Shown piece after piece: positions 36,330 to 46,120 of a DNA stretch of 64,000 nucleotides. This DNA comes from Ctenosaura bakeri. Lineage: Eukaryota > Chordata > Lepidosauria > Squamata > Iguanidae. Location: the NCBI GenBank assembly GCA_948474755.1, contig CAOLHI010000655.1, positions 1 through 64,000 on the forward strand, in the 5' to 3' direction. Made by a program: the position numbers and the translations under genes. Every line of letters starts with the position of its first letter. Position 1 is the stretch's first letter. Below the pieces are notes generated by a model that did not search any database, had not been told where the DNA came from, and worked only from the letters and a program-made list of their open reading frames with translations.

Positions 36330-36990
36330 ACATTAACTTCCTCACCTGAGCACCTCACCAGGAAAAGAACCACAATTTTCCTCTTTAAGGACTTGTAAAG
36401 AGGCATTCACTATTTCCTGAGGAGGTCCCCCTTTAAGGACTTGTAAAGAGGCATTTACCGCTTCCTGAACCCAATCAGCCATTCTCTCCTGTTCAATTCT
36501 ATAGGTCCCAAGGGTCAAACATACAGATGGTAGACTACACTTCAGCAACTATGTTCTCTCCATGTCCAACTGAGAATCATTCAGCAACACTAAGCAAACG
36601 GAATGACTTGGGAACATCCCTAGTGCCAACTGTAGCAACAGAAGTATCCAAATCAAGATGAATACAATTGATTAGCATCCCTGAAGTATTCAGCAAGCAT
36701 TTTACAGCAAGCCTCCAATGGTTCTTCGACATCCTCAGAGAGCTCAGACACTGCAAGAGACCCAAACAAGAGACACTGCAAGAGACCCAAACAAATTTTG
36801 TTGGACAGCGCTCCAGAAATACAATGGTGGCAGAGTACTGTACATAAGAAGCCCCTTCTTGTGATCGGCTAGACTCACTGTGTAGTCTCATTCCAAATTT
36901 TCCACCTAATTTTCTAGCTATCTCCCTGGTGAACCAAGGAGCTAAGAGCCAGCAGAAGGCATTTTGGTTCAATCATACCTACCACCTCAG
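36330..36990 (-). repeat. L2-like LINE coding remnant
   Basis: Minus-strand frames read WVQEAVNASLQVLK and, further upstream, FCWLLAPWFTREIARKLGG, which resemble the L2 ORF2 region before the reverse transcriptase fingers (…VNASLREG…). A 48-bp in-frame tandem duplication (36384 and 36432) and a 25-bp duplication (36746 and 36771) lie inside. The copy is not functional. Confidence 0.45.
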
Positions 36991-37069
36991 TTGCCTTCAC
37001 ATACCACAGAGACAAGGGCACTAGCAGGAGCGCCAGCTATGCTAACTGGAAAGCTCCTATGCAGGGGTG

Positions 37070-37197
37070 GGAATTGTGCAGCCCTCCAAGTATTGTTGAA
37101 CTATAACTTCCAAGAGTCATAACCAATATAGCCAATGATGAAGAATGGTAGGAGCTGCAGTTCAACAACACCTGGAGTGCCACACAGTTTCCACTAA
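37070..37197. mobile_element. Family C hAT-like palindromic MITE
   Basis: CAGGGGTGGGAATTGTGCAG and CCTCCAAGTATTGTTGAACT on the left face GCAGTTCAACAACACCTGGA and GTGCCACACAGTTTCC on the right. The middle has ACTATAACTTCCAAGAGTCA. This is the best copy of this family in the window. Confidence 0.65.
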
Positions 37198-38729
37198 TCC
37201 TTCAGATTCCATTAACATCTGGTGACAAGCCACCCCAGCAGACCTGCTATCCTTGCAGGGGGAAGTCATCATCGGCCTCAATCATTACAGGAAGTAATCC
37301 ATCAAAGACAAAGGAGGTTGAGAAAACATGTCCCCTCCCAGACTATTCTCCTCAGGACAAGCTGAGAAAATGAGAGTGAAAAGTATGGCTTTCTACATAT
37401 GTTGCACTAAGTATGTGTTATACCCTACTTATGAGCTTCAAGGATCATTAGGTTGGTCACTGGTAGAATAAAACACTGGACCAAAGGGATATTTAGTAAA
37501 GGAAGGGACAGTGTATTTTATGATTTTGCCCCATGTATTCATTGTTTAAAAATGATATCCCATAAATGATATCCCCAAAAAAATGATACCCCAAAAATGA
37601 TATCCTATAGTCCCAGTCTGCAGGGATGCTAACAATTTTAAAACTACAAAATCAACCATAAGAATAACAATACAATAAAATGGCAGAGGAGAATAAGACA
37701 GAACAGATATTTTGCACATGAAAAAGAAGGGAGTCAGTCCTTAAAATTGCCAACCTAGCAGAACAAATATCTGCTGGAATATAAATACCTCAACAAGAGG
37801 GTAGAAATCAAGGAGAGGGGGCCAAAATAGATGAAGAGCTCCATCATCCAGACATAGAGCTGTCCCCTATCACATCCTGTAATCACTTTATTTGCATGTA
37901 CTTTTCTATCTACATTACTCTCAAAGCAGTTCACTACAAAGCCAGGCACACCTCAGCAACCATTGGGAATCAAAGCAGAGCCTCGATAGATTTTAAGGAA
38001 TAAGCAGGCTTGAGCAGATAGATACAAATCAACTTGAAGTGCAATTCTATACCTGTCTGTTCAGAAGTTCTGTTACGTTCAATGGGACTTTCTCCAGGTA
38101 AGTGTGCATACTATTGGAACCTTAGTCTCTATAAGGTTGCTTTTGTATCTTTGAATTTCTGCTTGTGCTGTAATTTTCCCCTTCTCTGTACATACATGTA
38201 CCTTGCAAAGGAGGGGTAACTTGATCCCCTCCCCCAAGGCCACACAGTCTGCTATCTGATTAGATTAACCTGCTTCTCTTTCAAGCCTGCTGCACTTTGT
38301 CTGGAGACCATTTAATTGTTCACTAGCAATGTGCCATCAGTACTATCACTTTTTGTGAACATATGGCACTGCCATGCCTTGAACTGATCACTGGTCCATC
38401 ATTTGCCACTGGTCCAACAAACTTGGTATTTGCCAGCTCTCCCACCTGAAATTCTTTTAATTGGAGAATTGGGGGGAGATTTCCAATCCAGAATTTGCAA
38501 AGTTACTTTGAATAAGTAAGTAGGTACAACCAGATCCCCAAAACGAAAAGCAGCAGCTACCTGCAGTAGTTGCAAGTTTTAAAAATTACTTTTTAGTTTT
38601 CCTTGCCTTCCTGTTTCTCAAAAACAACTAGGATAGCTAAGCTTTGTTACCTTTGGGGAATCCTCTGAATACTACAAAGCCAGTGGCATGTGATACAAAA
38701 CACAATCTCTTCCAGTCTACTTCATCATA
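37198..38729. other. Largely unannotated, with an L2-like 3' trace
   Basis: 37550-37607 holds a short tandem array of AAAATGATATCCC units. 37620-37960 is A-rich, like an inverted L2-type 3'UTR, but too decayed for a firm call. Nothing else recognised. Confidence 0.4.
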
Positions 38730-38827
38730 GGCCTTTTCCGCACTATACTCTTATAGCGCAATGATTCCACTTTCAACATGGTGAAAGTGCAATCATCGCG
38801 CTATAAGAGTATAGTGCGGAAAAGGCC
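38730..38827. mobile_element. Family A MITE, minimal 98-bp hairpin form
   Basis: The two arms of about 48 nt (GGCCTTTTCCGCACTATACT... and its complement at 38780-38827) pair with about two mismatches and almost no loop. The GC-rich centre of other copies is missing entirely. RNA from it would be a single hairpin of pre-miRNA size. Confidence 0.88.
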
Positions 38828-39939
38828 ATTGCCTCAACATCCACAACTGAGCATAAACCGGGTCATGGGTCAGCATTTCAAACACGGTATATTCTTCCTC
38901 TACCGTAAGTAAGACCGTATCCTTTAACCATAAAAAAATTAACACAGAAAAAAGAGTGAAGCAGTTGTAGTTATGCCTTAATTACTGGGGAAAGGAACTG
39001 CTTGCAAATAACTAGATAACATCTAATTTCTTCTAACCTTTGCATGCATCTGAGGTCTGCCCCATTCCAGGAAAAGCTTCTTTAAACTGAAGCTTAATTT
39101 TATCTATATACTGTTAATTCAAATAGCTGCACTCTAAGAGTTCTACATCATTTGAAAGGTCAGGTTTCCAGTGTGTTAATCATTAGTTGGCTCAAACAAG
39201 TGACTAGCTTTAGGCTTAAACATTGTCGGTAACCTCTGCCTGAAACCCTGGAAAGCTGCTCCAAGTTGGAGTAGACAGCACTAAGCTAGCTAGACCTGAC
39301 TCAGTGTGAACCGGCTTTGTATGTTCATTAAAAAGCAATGGCAATTTCATTACACAGAAAGTGAGCAGCTCAGTTGTCTTCAAATTGCTGCAAGCCTGAA
39401 AGAGGAACACCCTTGCCTAACTGCACTGCAAACTACCTGGCCTTGTGGAGATGACCCCTGGTGGTCTGGATGATGGTTTGCACAGAAGCCAGGCAGCTAC
39501 CAGGCACCACATACCAATTACAAATTTCCATTTGTGGCCCATAGTTCTGCCAAAGGTAGATATTGCTGTCTTTCTGGATTTCTTCCAGTGAATTATGGGG
39601 TAATTCAGATTATATTTGCCTTCTTGTACCTGATGTGATATGAAAATCCTTTGGCCAGATATTAGGCCATTAAATAATACATGAAGAAAAGTCCATTCAA
39701 CACTCTTCTGCAGAAGGAGTAGCTTCCTGATGTTTGTATCAACTGGAGAAACCTCTACTAGGTTTCTATGGGAAGGTATGAATGCAGCAACAACCCACAC
39801 ATGTGTCTCAAGCAACTGTTATTTGCCAGCTCTGCCACCTGAAATTCTTCTAACTGAAGATTTAACTGTGCACTTCCATACAGCAGCACAGACTCTGGCA
39901 AGGGATCTGGATTGCAAATCAAGATTCATAGGGAGTTAG
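38828..39939. other. Unannotated, with one SINE fragment
   Basis: No exon recognised. 39225-39310 (AACCTCTGCCTGAAACCCTG, GAGTAGACAGCACTAAGCTA) is the 3' half of the SINE lineage at 11640 and 27600. Confidence 0.5.
39225..39310 (+). repeat. SINE 3' fragment
   Basis: CTCTGCCTGAAACCCTGGAA with GCTGCTCCAAGTTGGAGTAG is the post-promoter body of the GCATGCAGAAGGTC SINE. Confidence 0.6.
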
Positions 39940-41720
39940 TTAGGAATCGCTTAGCTCACCTAAATGAGTTTAAATCTGCAGAGCCAAATGAACTGCATCC
40001 CAAAGTACTGAAGGAACTTGCTGATGTACTCTCTGAACCACTTGCCATCATTTTTGAGAAATCTTGAGATTAAGTGAAGTGCCAGAGGGCAGGAAATAAA
40101 CAAACATTGCATCTCTCTTCAAAAAAGGCAAAAAACAAGTTCCAAGAAACTATGGGCCAGTCAGCCTGATCTCAGTACCAGGAAAAATATTAGAAGGGAT
40201 TATACAGGAGTCTGTTTGCAAGTATCAAGAATATATCCTGCCAAACTAATCATGTATCTTTTTCCAGCAAGTCACCAGTTTCATAGATCATGGGAATGCT
40301 GAAGTTCATTTATCTTAACTTCAGTAAGGCATTTGATAATGTCCCCCATGACTGTGAATAAATGTGGAATACATGGGAACACGGTTAGATGGATCCAAAA
40401 CTTGTTGGAAAATCATGGTCAAAGAAATCATGTCATCAATGGCTGCACTTCAAAGTGGTAAAAGGTCTTGAGTGGAGTGCCTCAGGGTTCTATCCTAGGG
40501 CCATCACATTTCAACATTTTTATCAAAGGCTCAGATGGCAGGGTGGAGGGAATCCTTATCAGATTATACAGATGACAAAAAACGGGGGGGGGGCTAACAC
40601 ATTGGAAGATAGGAACAGAATTCAAAAGGACTTAGGCACACTAGAAAATTGATCAGAAATTAATAATATGAAATTCAATAGAGACAAACGCAAAATTCTA
40701 CATTTAGGCCACAAAAACCAAATGCACAGGTATAGGATGGGGAATACATGGTTCAATAGTTCTACATGCAAAAAGGATTTTAGGTTATTGTTGAGCATAA
40801 ATTGAACATGAGCCAGCAGTCTGATGCTGCAGCAACAAACGTGATTGCTATTTTAGCCTGCATTAATAGAAGCACAGTTTCCATGCTGAGGGACATCATA
40901 GCCTCACTATATTCTGCATTTGTCAGGCCTCATTTGGATTACTGTGTTTAGTTCTGGACACCTAATTTTAAGAAGGATATAGACAAGTTGGAGTAGGTTT
41001 GGAGAAGAGCAACAAAGATGCTAAGAGGTATGGAGAACAAAAAATATGACGAGGAAGGGTTGAAAGAGCTTGGCTAGTTCAGTTTGGTGAAGAGAAGCCT
41101 GAGGGCTGACATGATCACGCTCTTTAAATATCTCAAGGGATGTCACAGAGAGAAGGAGGCAGGCCTCTTCCCTGCTGCCTCAAGAGGATGTCACCATGTT
41201 TAATGGTTTGAAGTTACACTAGATTTCAACTGAAGGTTAAAAGGGACATTATGACAGTAAGAGTAGTTTGGCAATGGTGTCAATTGCTTAACAGAGGTGG
41301 TGGAGTCTCCTTCTCTGGACTTCTTCAGAAAGAGGCTAGACCAGGGCTTTCCAAACAGTACACTGCAACAAGTTAGTGTGTCGCCTGTAGGTGTGTTGCC
41401 TACAATCTTGGAAATGTATGCTATTATTTATAAATCATAAATTTTTAAAATATATGAAAGGTTTTAATGAGATTTGTTGTGTCCCCATACATTTTGTTAT
41501 TACAATTTATGTATGTGTCCGTATCTCTTATAAGGGGTTAGTTTAACCTCCGGTTTGCTAACAAAACTGAAATTATTGTGTCGCAAAATGATGCATGTCT
41601 AAAAAAGTGTATCACCAACATGAAAAGTTTGGAAAGCTCTGGGCTAGACATCTAAAACCATCCAAGTTGGTGGTCATCGCATCTTGTGGTAGGGAATTCT
41701 AGTTTAACTGCGCACTCTGT
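39940..41720 (+). repeat. Old CR1 LINE, reverse transcriptase to 3'UTR, split by a hAT element
   Basis: Translated pieces follow CR1 ORF2 in order: NYGPVSLISVPGKILEGIIQ (canonical NYRPVSLTSVPGKIME), IHGNTVRWIQNLLENHGQRN, VPQGSILGP-like bases near 40480, then a DDTK-like stretch and the C-terminal FWTPNFKKDIDKLE-like part near 40950-41000. Frameshifts and stops are many. The sequence resumes at 41650 after the nested element and ends in a GAATTCTAGTTTAACTGCGC 3'UTR block. It is inactive. Confidence 0.75.
41342..41641. mobile_element. Charlie-like hAT MITE nested in CR1
   Basis: 300 bp with ends CAGGGCTTTCCAAAC and GTTTGGAAAGCTCTG, and a perfect 8-bp duplication, GGCTAGAC, at 41334-41341 and 41642-41649. 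It carries the GTGTGTCGCCTGTAGGTGTG segment typical of this hAT group. The AT-rich interior does not code. Confidence 0.92.
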
Positions 41721-41789
41721 GAAGATGTACTTCCTTTATTTATGATTAATCTCCCACCATTCAACCAATGCCTAACTGGAAAATCACAG

Positions 41790-42255
41790 TGGTCCTTCTA
41801 CATACATGTCCAGAGGAGGACGACCAAAATGGTGAGAGGCCTGGAAGCCATGCCCTATGAGGATAGACTTAGAGAGCTGGGTATGTTTAGTCTACAGAAG
41901 AGAAGGTTAAGAGGGGACATGATAGCCATGTTTAAATATTTGAAGGGATGCCACGTAGAGGGAGAGGGCTTGTTTTCTGCTGCTCCAGAGACCAGGACAA
42001 GGAGCAATGGATTCAAGCTGCAGGAAAGGAGATTCCACCTGAACCTCAGGAAGAACTTCCTGACAGTCAGGGCTGTCCGGCAGTGGAATCTGCTGCCTCG
42101 GAGTGTAGTGGAGTCTCCTTCCTTGGAGGTTTTTAAGCAGAGGCTGGATCACCATCTGTCGGGAGTGCTTTGAGGGTGTTCCTGTATGGCAAGGGGTTGG
42201 ACTGGATGGCCCCTGTGGTCTCTTCCAACTCTACATTTCTACGATTCTATGATAC
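41790..42255 (+). repeat. Young CR1 LINE 3' end
   Basis: The open frame through 42173 encodes the CR1 ORF2 C-terminus ([20 protein letters not shown] to [18 protein letters not shown]). The 3'UTR GGACTGGATGGCCCCTGTGG and the ATTCTATGA end follow. It is nearly identical in protein to the copy at 46742-47455. The 5' end is truncated. Confidence 0.88.
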
Positions 42256-42604
42256 CCTCAAAGTGACTGACGGGGCTGAAATGAATTAAATTCCCAGACT
42301 TTCTTCAAGGAAATCAAATTTCTGTACAAATAAAACTTTCTGAAATAGCACATCCAACATTCAGCTTCTCTAAACAGGTCTGGAAGGCTGCCATCTTTTT
42401 CAAGAAAGTTGGAAGTGGGCTGCGAGAAATTTTTTCCTTTCGCTTCTGATGCTGTAAGGCACACAGTTCTTTTGCCCTCCTAGTGTTCCCTGATCAAGCA
42501 AGTTTTCAGGCATTTAGAAATGATGAACACCACCATCTTCTGCCTCAGAGACAAAAGGAGCTGTGAGGGTTCACACCACTGGCAGCAGGGCCAAAGACAC
42601 TCCT
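42256..42604. other. Unannotated stretch before the MITE cluster
   Basis: Nothing recognised. Confidence 0.5.
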
Positions 42605-42755
42605 GGCCATTTCTGCACTAGCCTGTTATAGCGGGATGGTTCCACTTTCAACATCCTCTGGAATCCTGGGGTTTGCAGAAACTGCAAACCCCAGGATTCC
42701 AGAGGATGTTGACAGTGGAATCATCGCGCTATAACAGGCTAGTGCGGAAATGGCC
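42605..42755. mobile_element. Family A MITE, spacerless palindrome
   Basis: GGCCATTTCTGCACTAGCCT pairs with AGGCTAGTGCGGAAATGGCC. The arms meet at GGGGTTTGCAG/AAACTGCAAACCCC, with only a few mismatches over about 74 bp. Confidence 0.9.
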
Positions 42756-42827
42756 CGAGTCTTCCTTGAAATCATCTGGAAGAATTGAACCACCAAGATT
42801 CCTGTGTAGTGGAGCCCCAAACATTAA

Positions 42828-43029
42828 GGTTGTTTCTGCTCTATACTGTTATAGTGCTATTATTCCACTTTCAACATCCTATGGAATCCTGGGGCTTGCA
42901 CTTTAGGGAGGGGCCTTTAGAATTCCCAGCTAGAGAGCTCTTTGGCCTCAGTAAACTGCAAACCCCAGGATTCCAGAGGATGTTGAAAGTGGAATCATCC
43001 CGCTATAACAGGCTAGTGCAGAAATGGCC
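42828..43029. mobile_element. Family A MITE, long form
   Basis: The left arm TTTCTGCTCTATACTGTTAT and right arm ATAACAGGCTAGTGCAGAAA differ at several places. The spacer CCCAGCTAGAGAGCTCTTTG is present. The two arms resemble different subfamilies, as if recombined. Confidence 0.85.
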
Positions 43030-43030
43030 T

Positions 43031-43405
43031 GAAGGAAGGAGCTTTCCTATCTTTCTCTTGCTGGCCTGCTGGGAATAAAGACATTTCCGCACTGCACTGT
43101 TATAGTGCTATTATTCCACTTTCAACATCCTGGGGCCCCTCCCTACCTTGCAAACCCCAGGATTCCAGAGGATGTTGAAAGTGGAATCATCCCGCTATAA
43201 CAGGCTAGTGCAGAAATGGCTAGAAGGAAGGAGCTTTCCTATCTTTCTCTTGCTGGCCTGCTGGGAATAAAGCCATTTCCACACTGCACTGTTATAGTGC
43301 TATTATTCCACTTTCAACATCCTGGGGCCCCTCCCTACCTTGCAAACCCCCGGATTCCACAGGGTGTTGAAAGTGGGACAATAGCACGCTAAGACTCCAG
43401 CGCGG
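43031..43405. repeat. 192-bp tandem duplication carrying a MITE
   Basis: GAAGGAAGGAGCTTTCCTAT begins at 43031 and again at 43223, and both units run through CTGGCCTGCTGGGAATAAAG into a family A element. Flanking unique DNA is duplicated as well, so this is a segmental tandem duplication, not two transpositions. Confidence 0.85.
43080..43220. mobile_element. Family A MITE in duplicated unit 1
   Basis: ACATTTCCGCACTGCACTGT to GGCTAGTGCAGAAATGGC. The left arm is shortened after CTTTCAACATCCTGGGGCCC. Confidence 0.85.
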
Positions 43406-43413
43406 AAATGGCC
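43271..43413. mobile_element. Family A MITE in duplicated unit 2, TAA flanks
   Basis: GCCATTTCCACACTGCACTG to CCAGCGCGGAAATGGCC, with TAA immediately on both sides (43268-43270, 43414-43416). It shares the shortened left arm with the copy at 43080. Confidence 0.85.
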
Positions 43414-43899
43414 TAAGGCACCGGGGGAACTGCTCGGCCCCGTTTCCCTGGGGTGCCGATCCGGATCCCTGGCGCCGGAGAGTCCGGTCCAGCTCTTGGC
43501 GGCAGCCGAGCACCTGGCCGCCTGCCAGCTGAAGTGTGTGGAAATGACACCGCCAGGGCGGCAGAGATTTTCCTTAATTTCTCTCTTTCCCGAATGCAGA
43601 CAGGCTGACATTGGCTGGAAAGTGGAGCAGCTCGTCAGGGACAATCAATGAGAATCGATCGAGCTGCTCAGACTAGGCTCAGGGCTGGGAAAATAACACA
43701 GCAACACCAGCCCGCAGTCACACACGCGCACACGCACGGAGGAGAGATTTTAATCTAATCTCCTACTATTTCAGTCTTTTCCCCTCGCCTTTCCTCTTCT
43801 GCTCTTTGGCTTCTCGGAAATAACATCTCGCCCTCCCCCGGAGCTGCAGCTACAACGACGTAAAGTGTGCGGGGGAGGTACGGATGGCCCTTTAAAAAA
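43414..43899. other. Unannotated, apparently single-copy sequence in the cluster
   Basis: About 490 bp between MITE copies, with GC-rich and AT-rich patches (43540-43700 complex; ATCAATGAGAATCGATCGAG near 43644). No frame of note. It may be regulatory DNA next to the island. Confidence 0.35.
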
Positions 43900-44074
43900 G
43901 ACCATCCGCACGACACTCTTCTAGCGCGATGATTCCACTTTCAACCTCCTCTGGAATCCTGGGGTTTGCAGTTCCGGGAGGGGCCGGACGGCCCCTCCCG
44001 GAACTGCAAACCCCAGGATTCCAGAGGAGGTTGAAAGTGGAATCATCGCGCTAGAAGAGTGTCGTGCGGATCGT
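43900..44074. mobile_element. Family A MITE, near-perfect 168-bp palindrome
   Basis: 43904-44071 is an inverted repeat whose 83-bp arms pair base for base apart from the single pair next to the centre (43986/43989 pair; 43987/43988 do not). Ends GACCATCCGCACGACACTC and GTGTCGTGCGGATCGTC. Centre GGAGGGGCCGGACGGCCCC. Confidence 0.95.
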
Positions 44075-44095
44075 CTTTCTTCTAATGGAGACCCA

Positions 44096-44253
44096 GGCCA
44101 TTTCCGCACTGCAACGCTATTATTCCGCTTGCAACAACATAGGGTATCCCGAGGTTTGCAGTTTAAGGCCCCTCCCTAAACTGCAAACCCCAGGATTCCA
44201 CAGGATGCTGAAAGCGGAATAATAGCGCTATAAAAATGCAGTGCGGATACGGC
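44096..44253. mobile_element. Family A MITE, spacerless, diverged arms
   Basis: GGCCATTTCCGCACTGCAAC on the left and AATGCAGTGCGGATACGGC on the right. The centre GTTTAAGGCCCCTCCCTAAAC is present. The arms carry several independent changes. Confidence 0.85.
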
Positions 44254-45133
44254 ACCCGTGGTTTTAAACCACTCGGAAACCAGACCGGTTTTTTTTGTTT
44301 TTTTTTTGCAGGCGCTCCCATGTGCAACGCCGCCCTTCTCCTCTCCTGCCTTTGCTGGGCGGGGGGGGGAGAAGTGCGTGGATTTGATTTTGCTGTGACG
44401 AAGCGCTCTCAGAGGCCATCCTCGGGCCCGAAGCGGCGCGGGCCGGAGGGTTCACACGAGGCGCTTTCGAAGCCCGCCGCTGCCGACCGGCAAGAAACCT
44501 GCCCGCGCGTAACAGAAACAAAAAGTGCGTGCGAAGAAGTTCTCGCCGGCCAGATCGCTGCTGCGGCGGGCGGGGCGAGGGGGTCAGCGGCGCGGAACTC
44601 CATCCGCCGGGGAACGAGGTCACCGGCGAGGAAAGCAGGAAGGCGGCTGGGAGGCTCCGGCGCGCTAATTAAAGCGCCCAGGCGGCGGCGGCGGCGCATG
44701 GGAGGGAAGGGGAGGGGTGCGGGCGAGCAACCTGTGTTGCCGGCAGCCCACGTCGAGCCCCGTTTCCTTGCAAGGCCGTGGCTCGGCAAGGAGGGGGGCT
44801 TTCCTCCAGCCCGGTTCTGCCGGCCGACCGGCTTGGCTTCTTTGATTGCTCCCACGGCCCCCAGAAGCGGGAGGGGGCGGGGAGAGCGTTGCTGTTTGCG
44901 TCGCGCGGCCGGCCTCCGACAACGGAGCGGGGAGGTCACTGGAGGCGGCCTTTCCTCGCTTCGCCTGGCTCTTTCGGAGGCCGCCGGAGGAGCCGAGCGG
45001 GGCGCCCTCGCCAAGAGCCGCCGCGCTGCCCTGGGCACGAGGCCGCCCCCCACGGAAGCCAGAGCGACTCCACGGGACTCGCAGGCCAGGGCCGCCCACG
45101 AAGGCGGGAACGAGCCTCGCTGGAACGTGTGAA

Positions 45134-45473
45134 GGCCGGTTCCTCACCAGGCCTGTTACGGTGCTATTATTCCACTTTCAACACCCTATGGAATGCTGGG
45201 GTTTGCCGTTGAGGGAGGGGCCCTTGATTCCATAGGGTGCTGAAAGCGGAATTATAGCACTTATGGCCGTTTCCGCACTCGCCTGTTCTAGCGCGATGAT
45301 TCCACTTTCAACCTCCTCTGGAATCCTGGGGTTTGCAGTTTCGGGAGGGGCCGGACGGCCCCTCCCGAAACTGCAAACCCCAGGATTCCAGAGGAGGTTG
45401 AAAGTGGAATCATCGCGCTAGAACAGGCGAGTGCGGAAACGGCCATTATAACAGGCCTGGAGCGGAAACGGCC
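45134..45473. mobile_element. Family A MITE, host of a second family A copy
   Basis: GGCCGGTTCCTCACCAGGCC opens it and GGAGCGGAAACGGCC closes it. The right arm is cut after AATTATAGCACTTA by the nested copy at 45264-45445 and resumes at TATAACAGGCCTGG. With the insert removed it is an ordinary diverged copy. Confidence 0.88.
45264..45445. mobile_element. Family A MITE, nested, near-perfect 180-bp palindrome
   Basis: 45265-45444 has 89-bp arms that match exactly except the central G/A pair. It is flanked by TTA on both sides (45261-45263, 45446-45448), seen clearly because the host copy reads across. It ends in GGCCGTTTCCGCAC. This is a young insertion, judged by its identical arms. Confidence 0.95.
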
Positions 45474-46120
45474 TAAGAGGCACATAGGGGCGAAGACCCG
45501 CCCGCCCCTCCACGTCTAAACTAGCAGCTACTGTTGTGGTTCTCAAGCACAGTGAGGCGTAAATCCCATTGAGCCCCGCGGGGCCTACCTAGGAGTAAAC
45601 GCCCTACACAGGCGCCTCAGCGTGGAGGCCGGCAGTCTCAGGGGCGAAGTCTGCGCCCGCCCCGTCGTTTTCAAAGAAACACGGCCCTGTGTGGAGCCAC
45701 CTTTTGGCGCCCGGGCCGCTTTCCGTCCGGGGGAGGGGGGGCGGAATCGTCGTGAAACTGAGGGCCGGGAGGGGAGGCGGCATGCCGGGGGAGACCTCGG
45801 CGAGGCTCCTGGGCCTGCGGATTGACGCGGGCGGGCCTTGTGTTTGTGTCAGGCCCGGAAACCCGCCGCTCGCTTTATTAGCGGGGCTCTGCCGTAATCC
45901 TCGCCTGATTGCTCCTTAATTCGACGGTGTGCTGGCGGGACGCCTTTGCCGCCAGGGCCGGTCGACGGAGCTGTTTGACTTACTGATTGCGGAGGATAAA
46001 GCAGATCAAAGGAACCGGGTGGGCCAAGTGGCGCAGAGTGGCTGCGAGGAAGCGTTCCCGCCATAGGAGAGGCCCTGAGGAGGGGGAAGAGGGGGGACGC
46101 GTAACCTCCGCCGGTTCGCT

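Larger units (their letters stand above)
44270..46120. promoter_or_regulatory. Second CpG island
   Basis: GC-rich and CpG-rich across about 1.8 kb, with CGG/GGC runs and many GGGCGG/CCGCCC-type SP1 boxes. Open frames on both strands (44236-45132 plus, 44409-45053 minus) overlap each other and are Arg/Pro/Gly/Ala-rich shadows, so no gene is called. A TATA-less promoter is likely, with unknown direction. Two MITEs, one within the other, lie in the middle (45134-45473). Confidence 0.65.

Noticed and set aside
44236..45132. 298-codon plus frame and 214-codon minus frame (44409-45053) in the second CpG island
   Set aside because: Mutual shadows in GC-rich DNA with no domain. The plus frame also begins inside a family A MITE end.
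42605..45473. CRISPR-like array of palindromic repeats
   Set aside because: Units are 100-200-bp MITEs, unevenly spaced and of different lengths, in a vertebrate genome. There are no uniform spacers and no cas genes.
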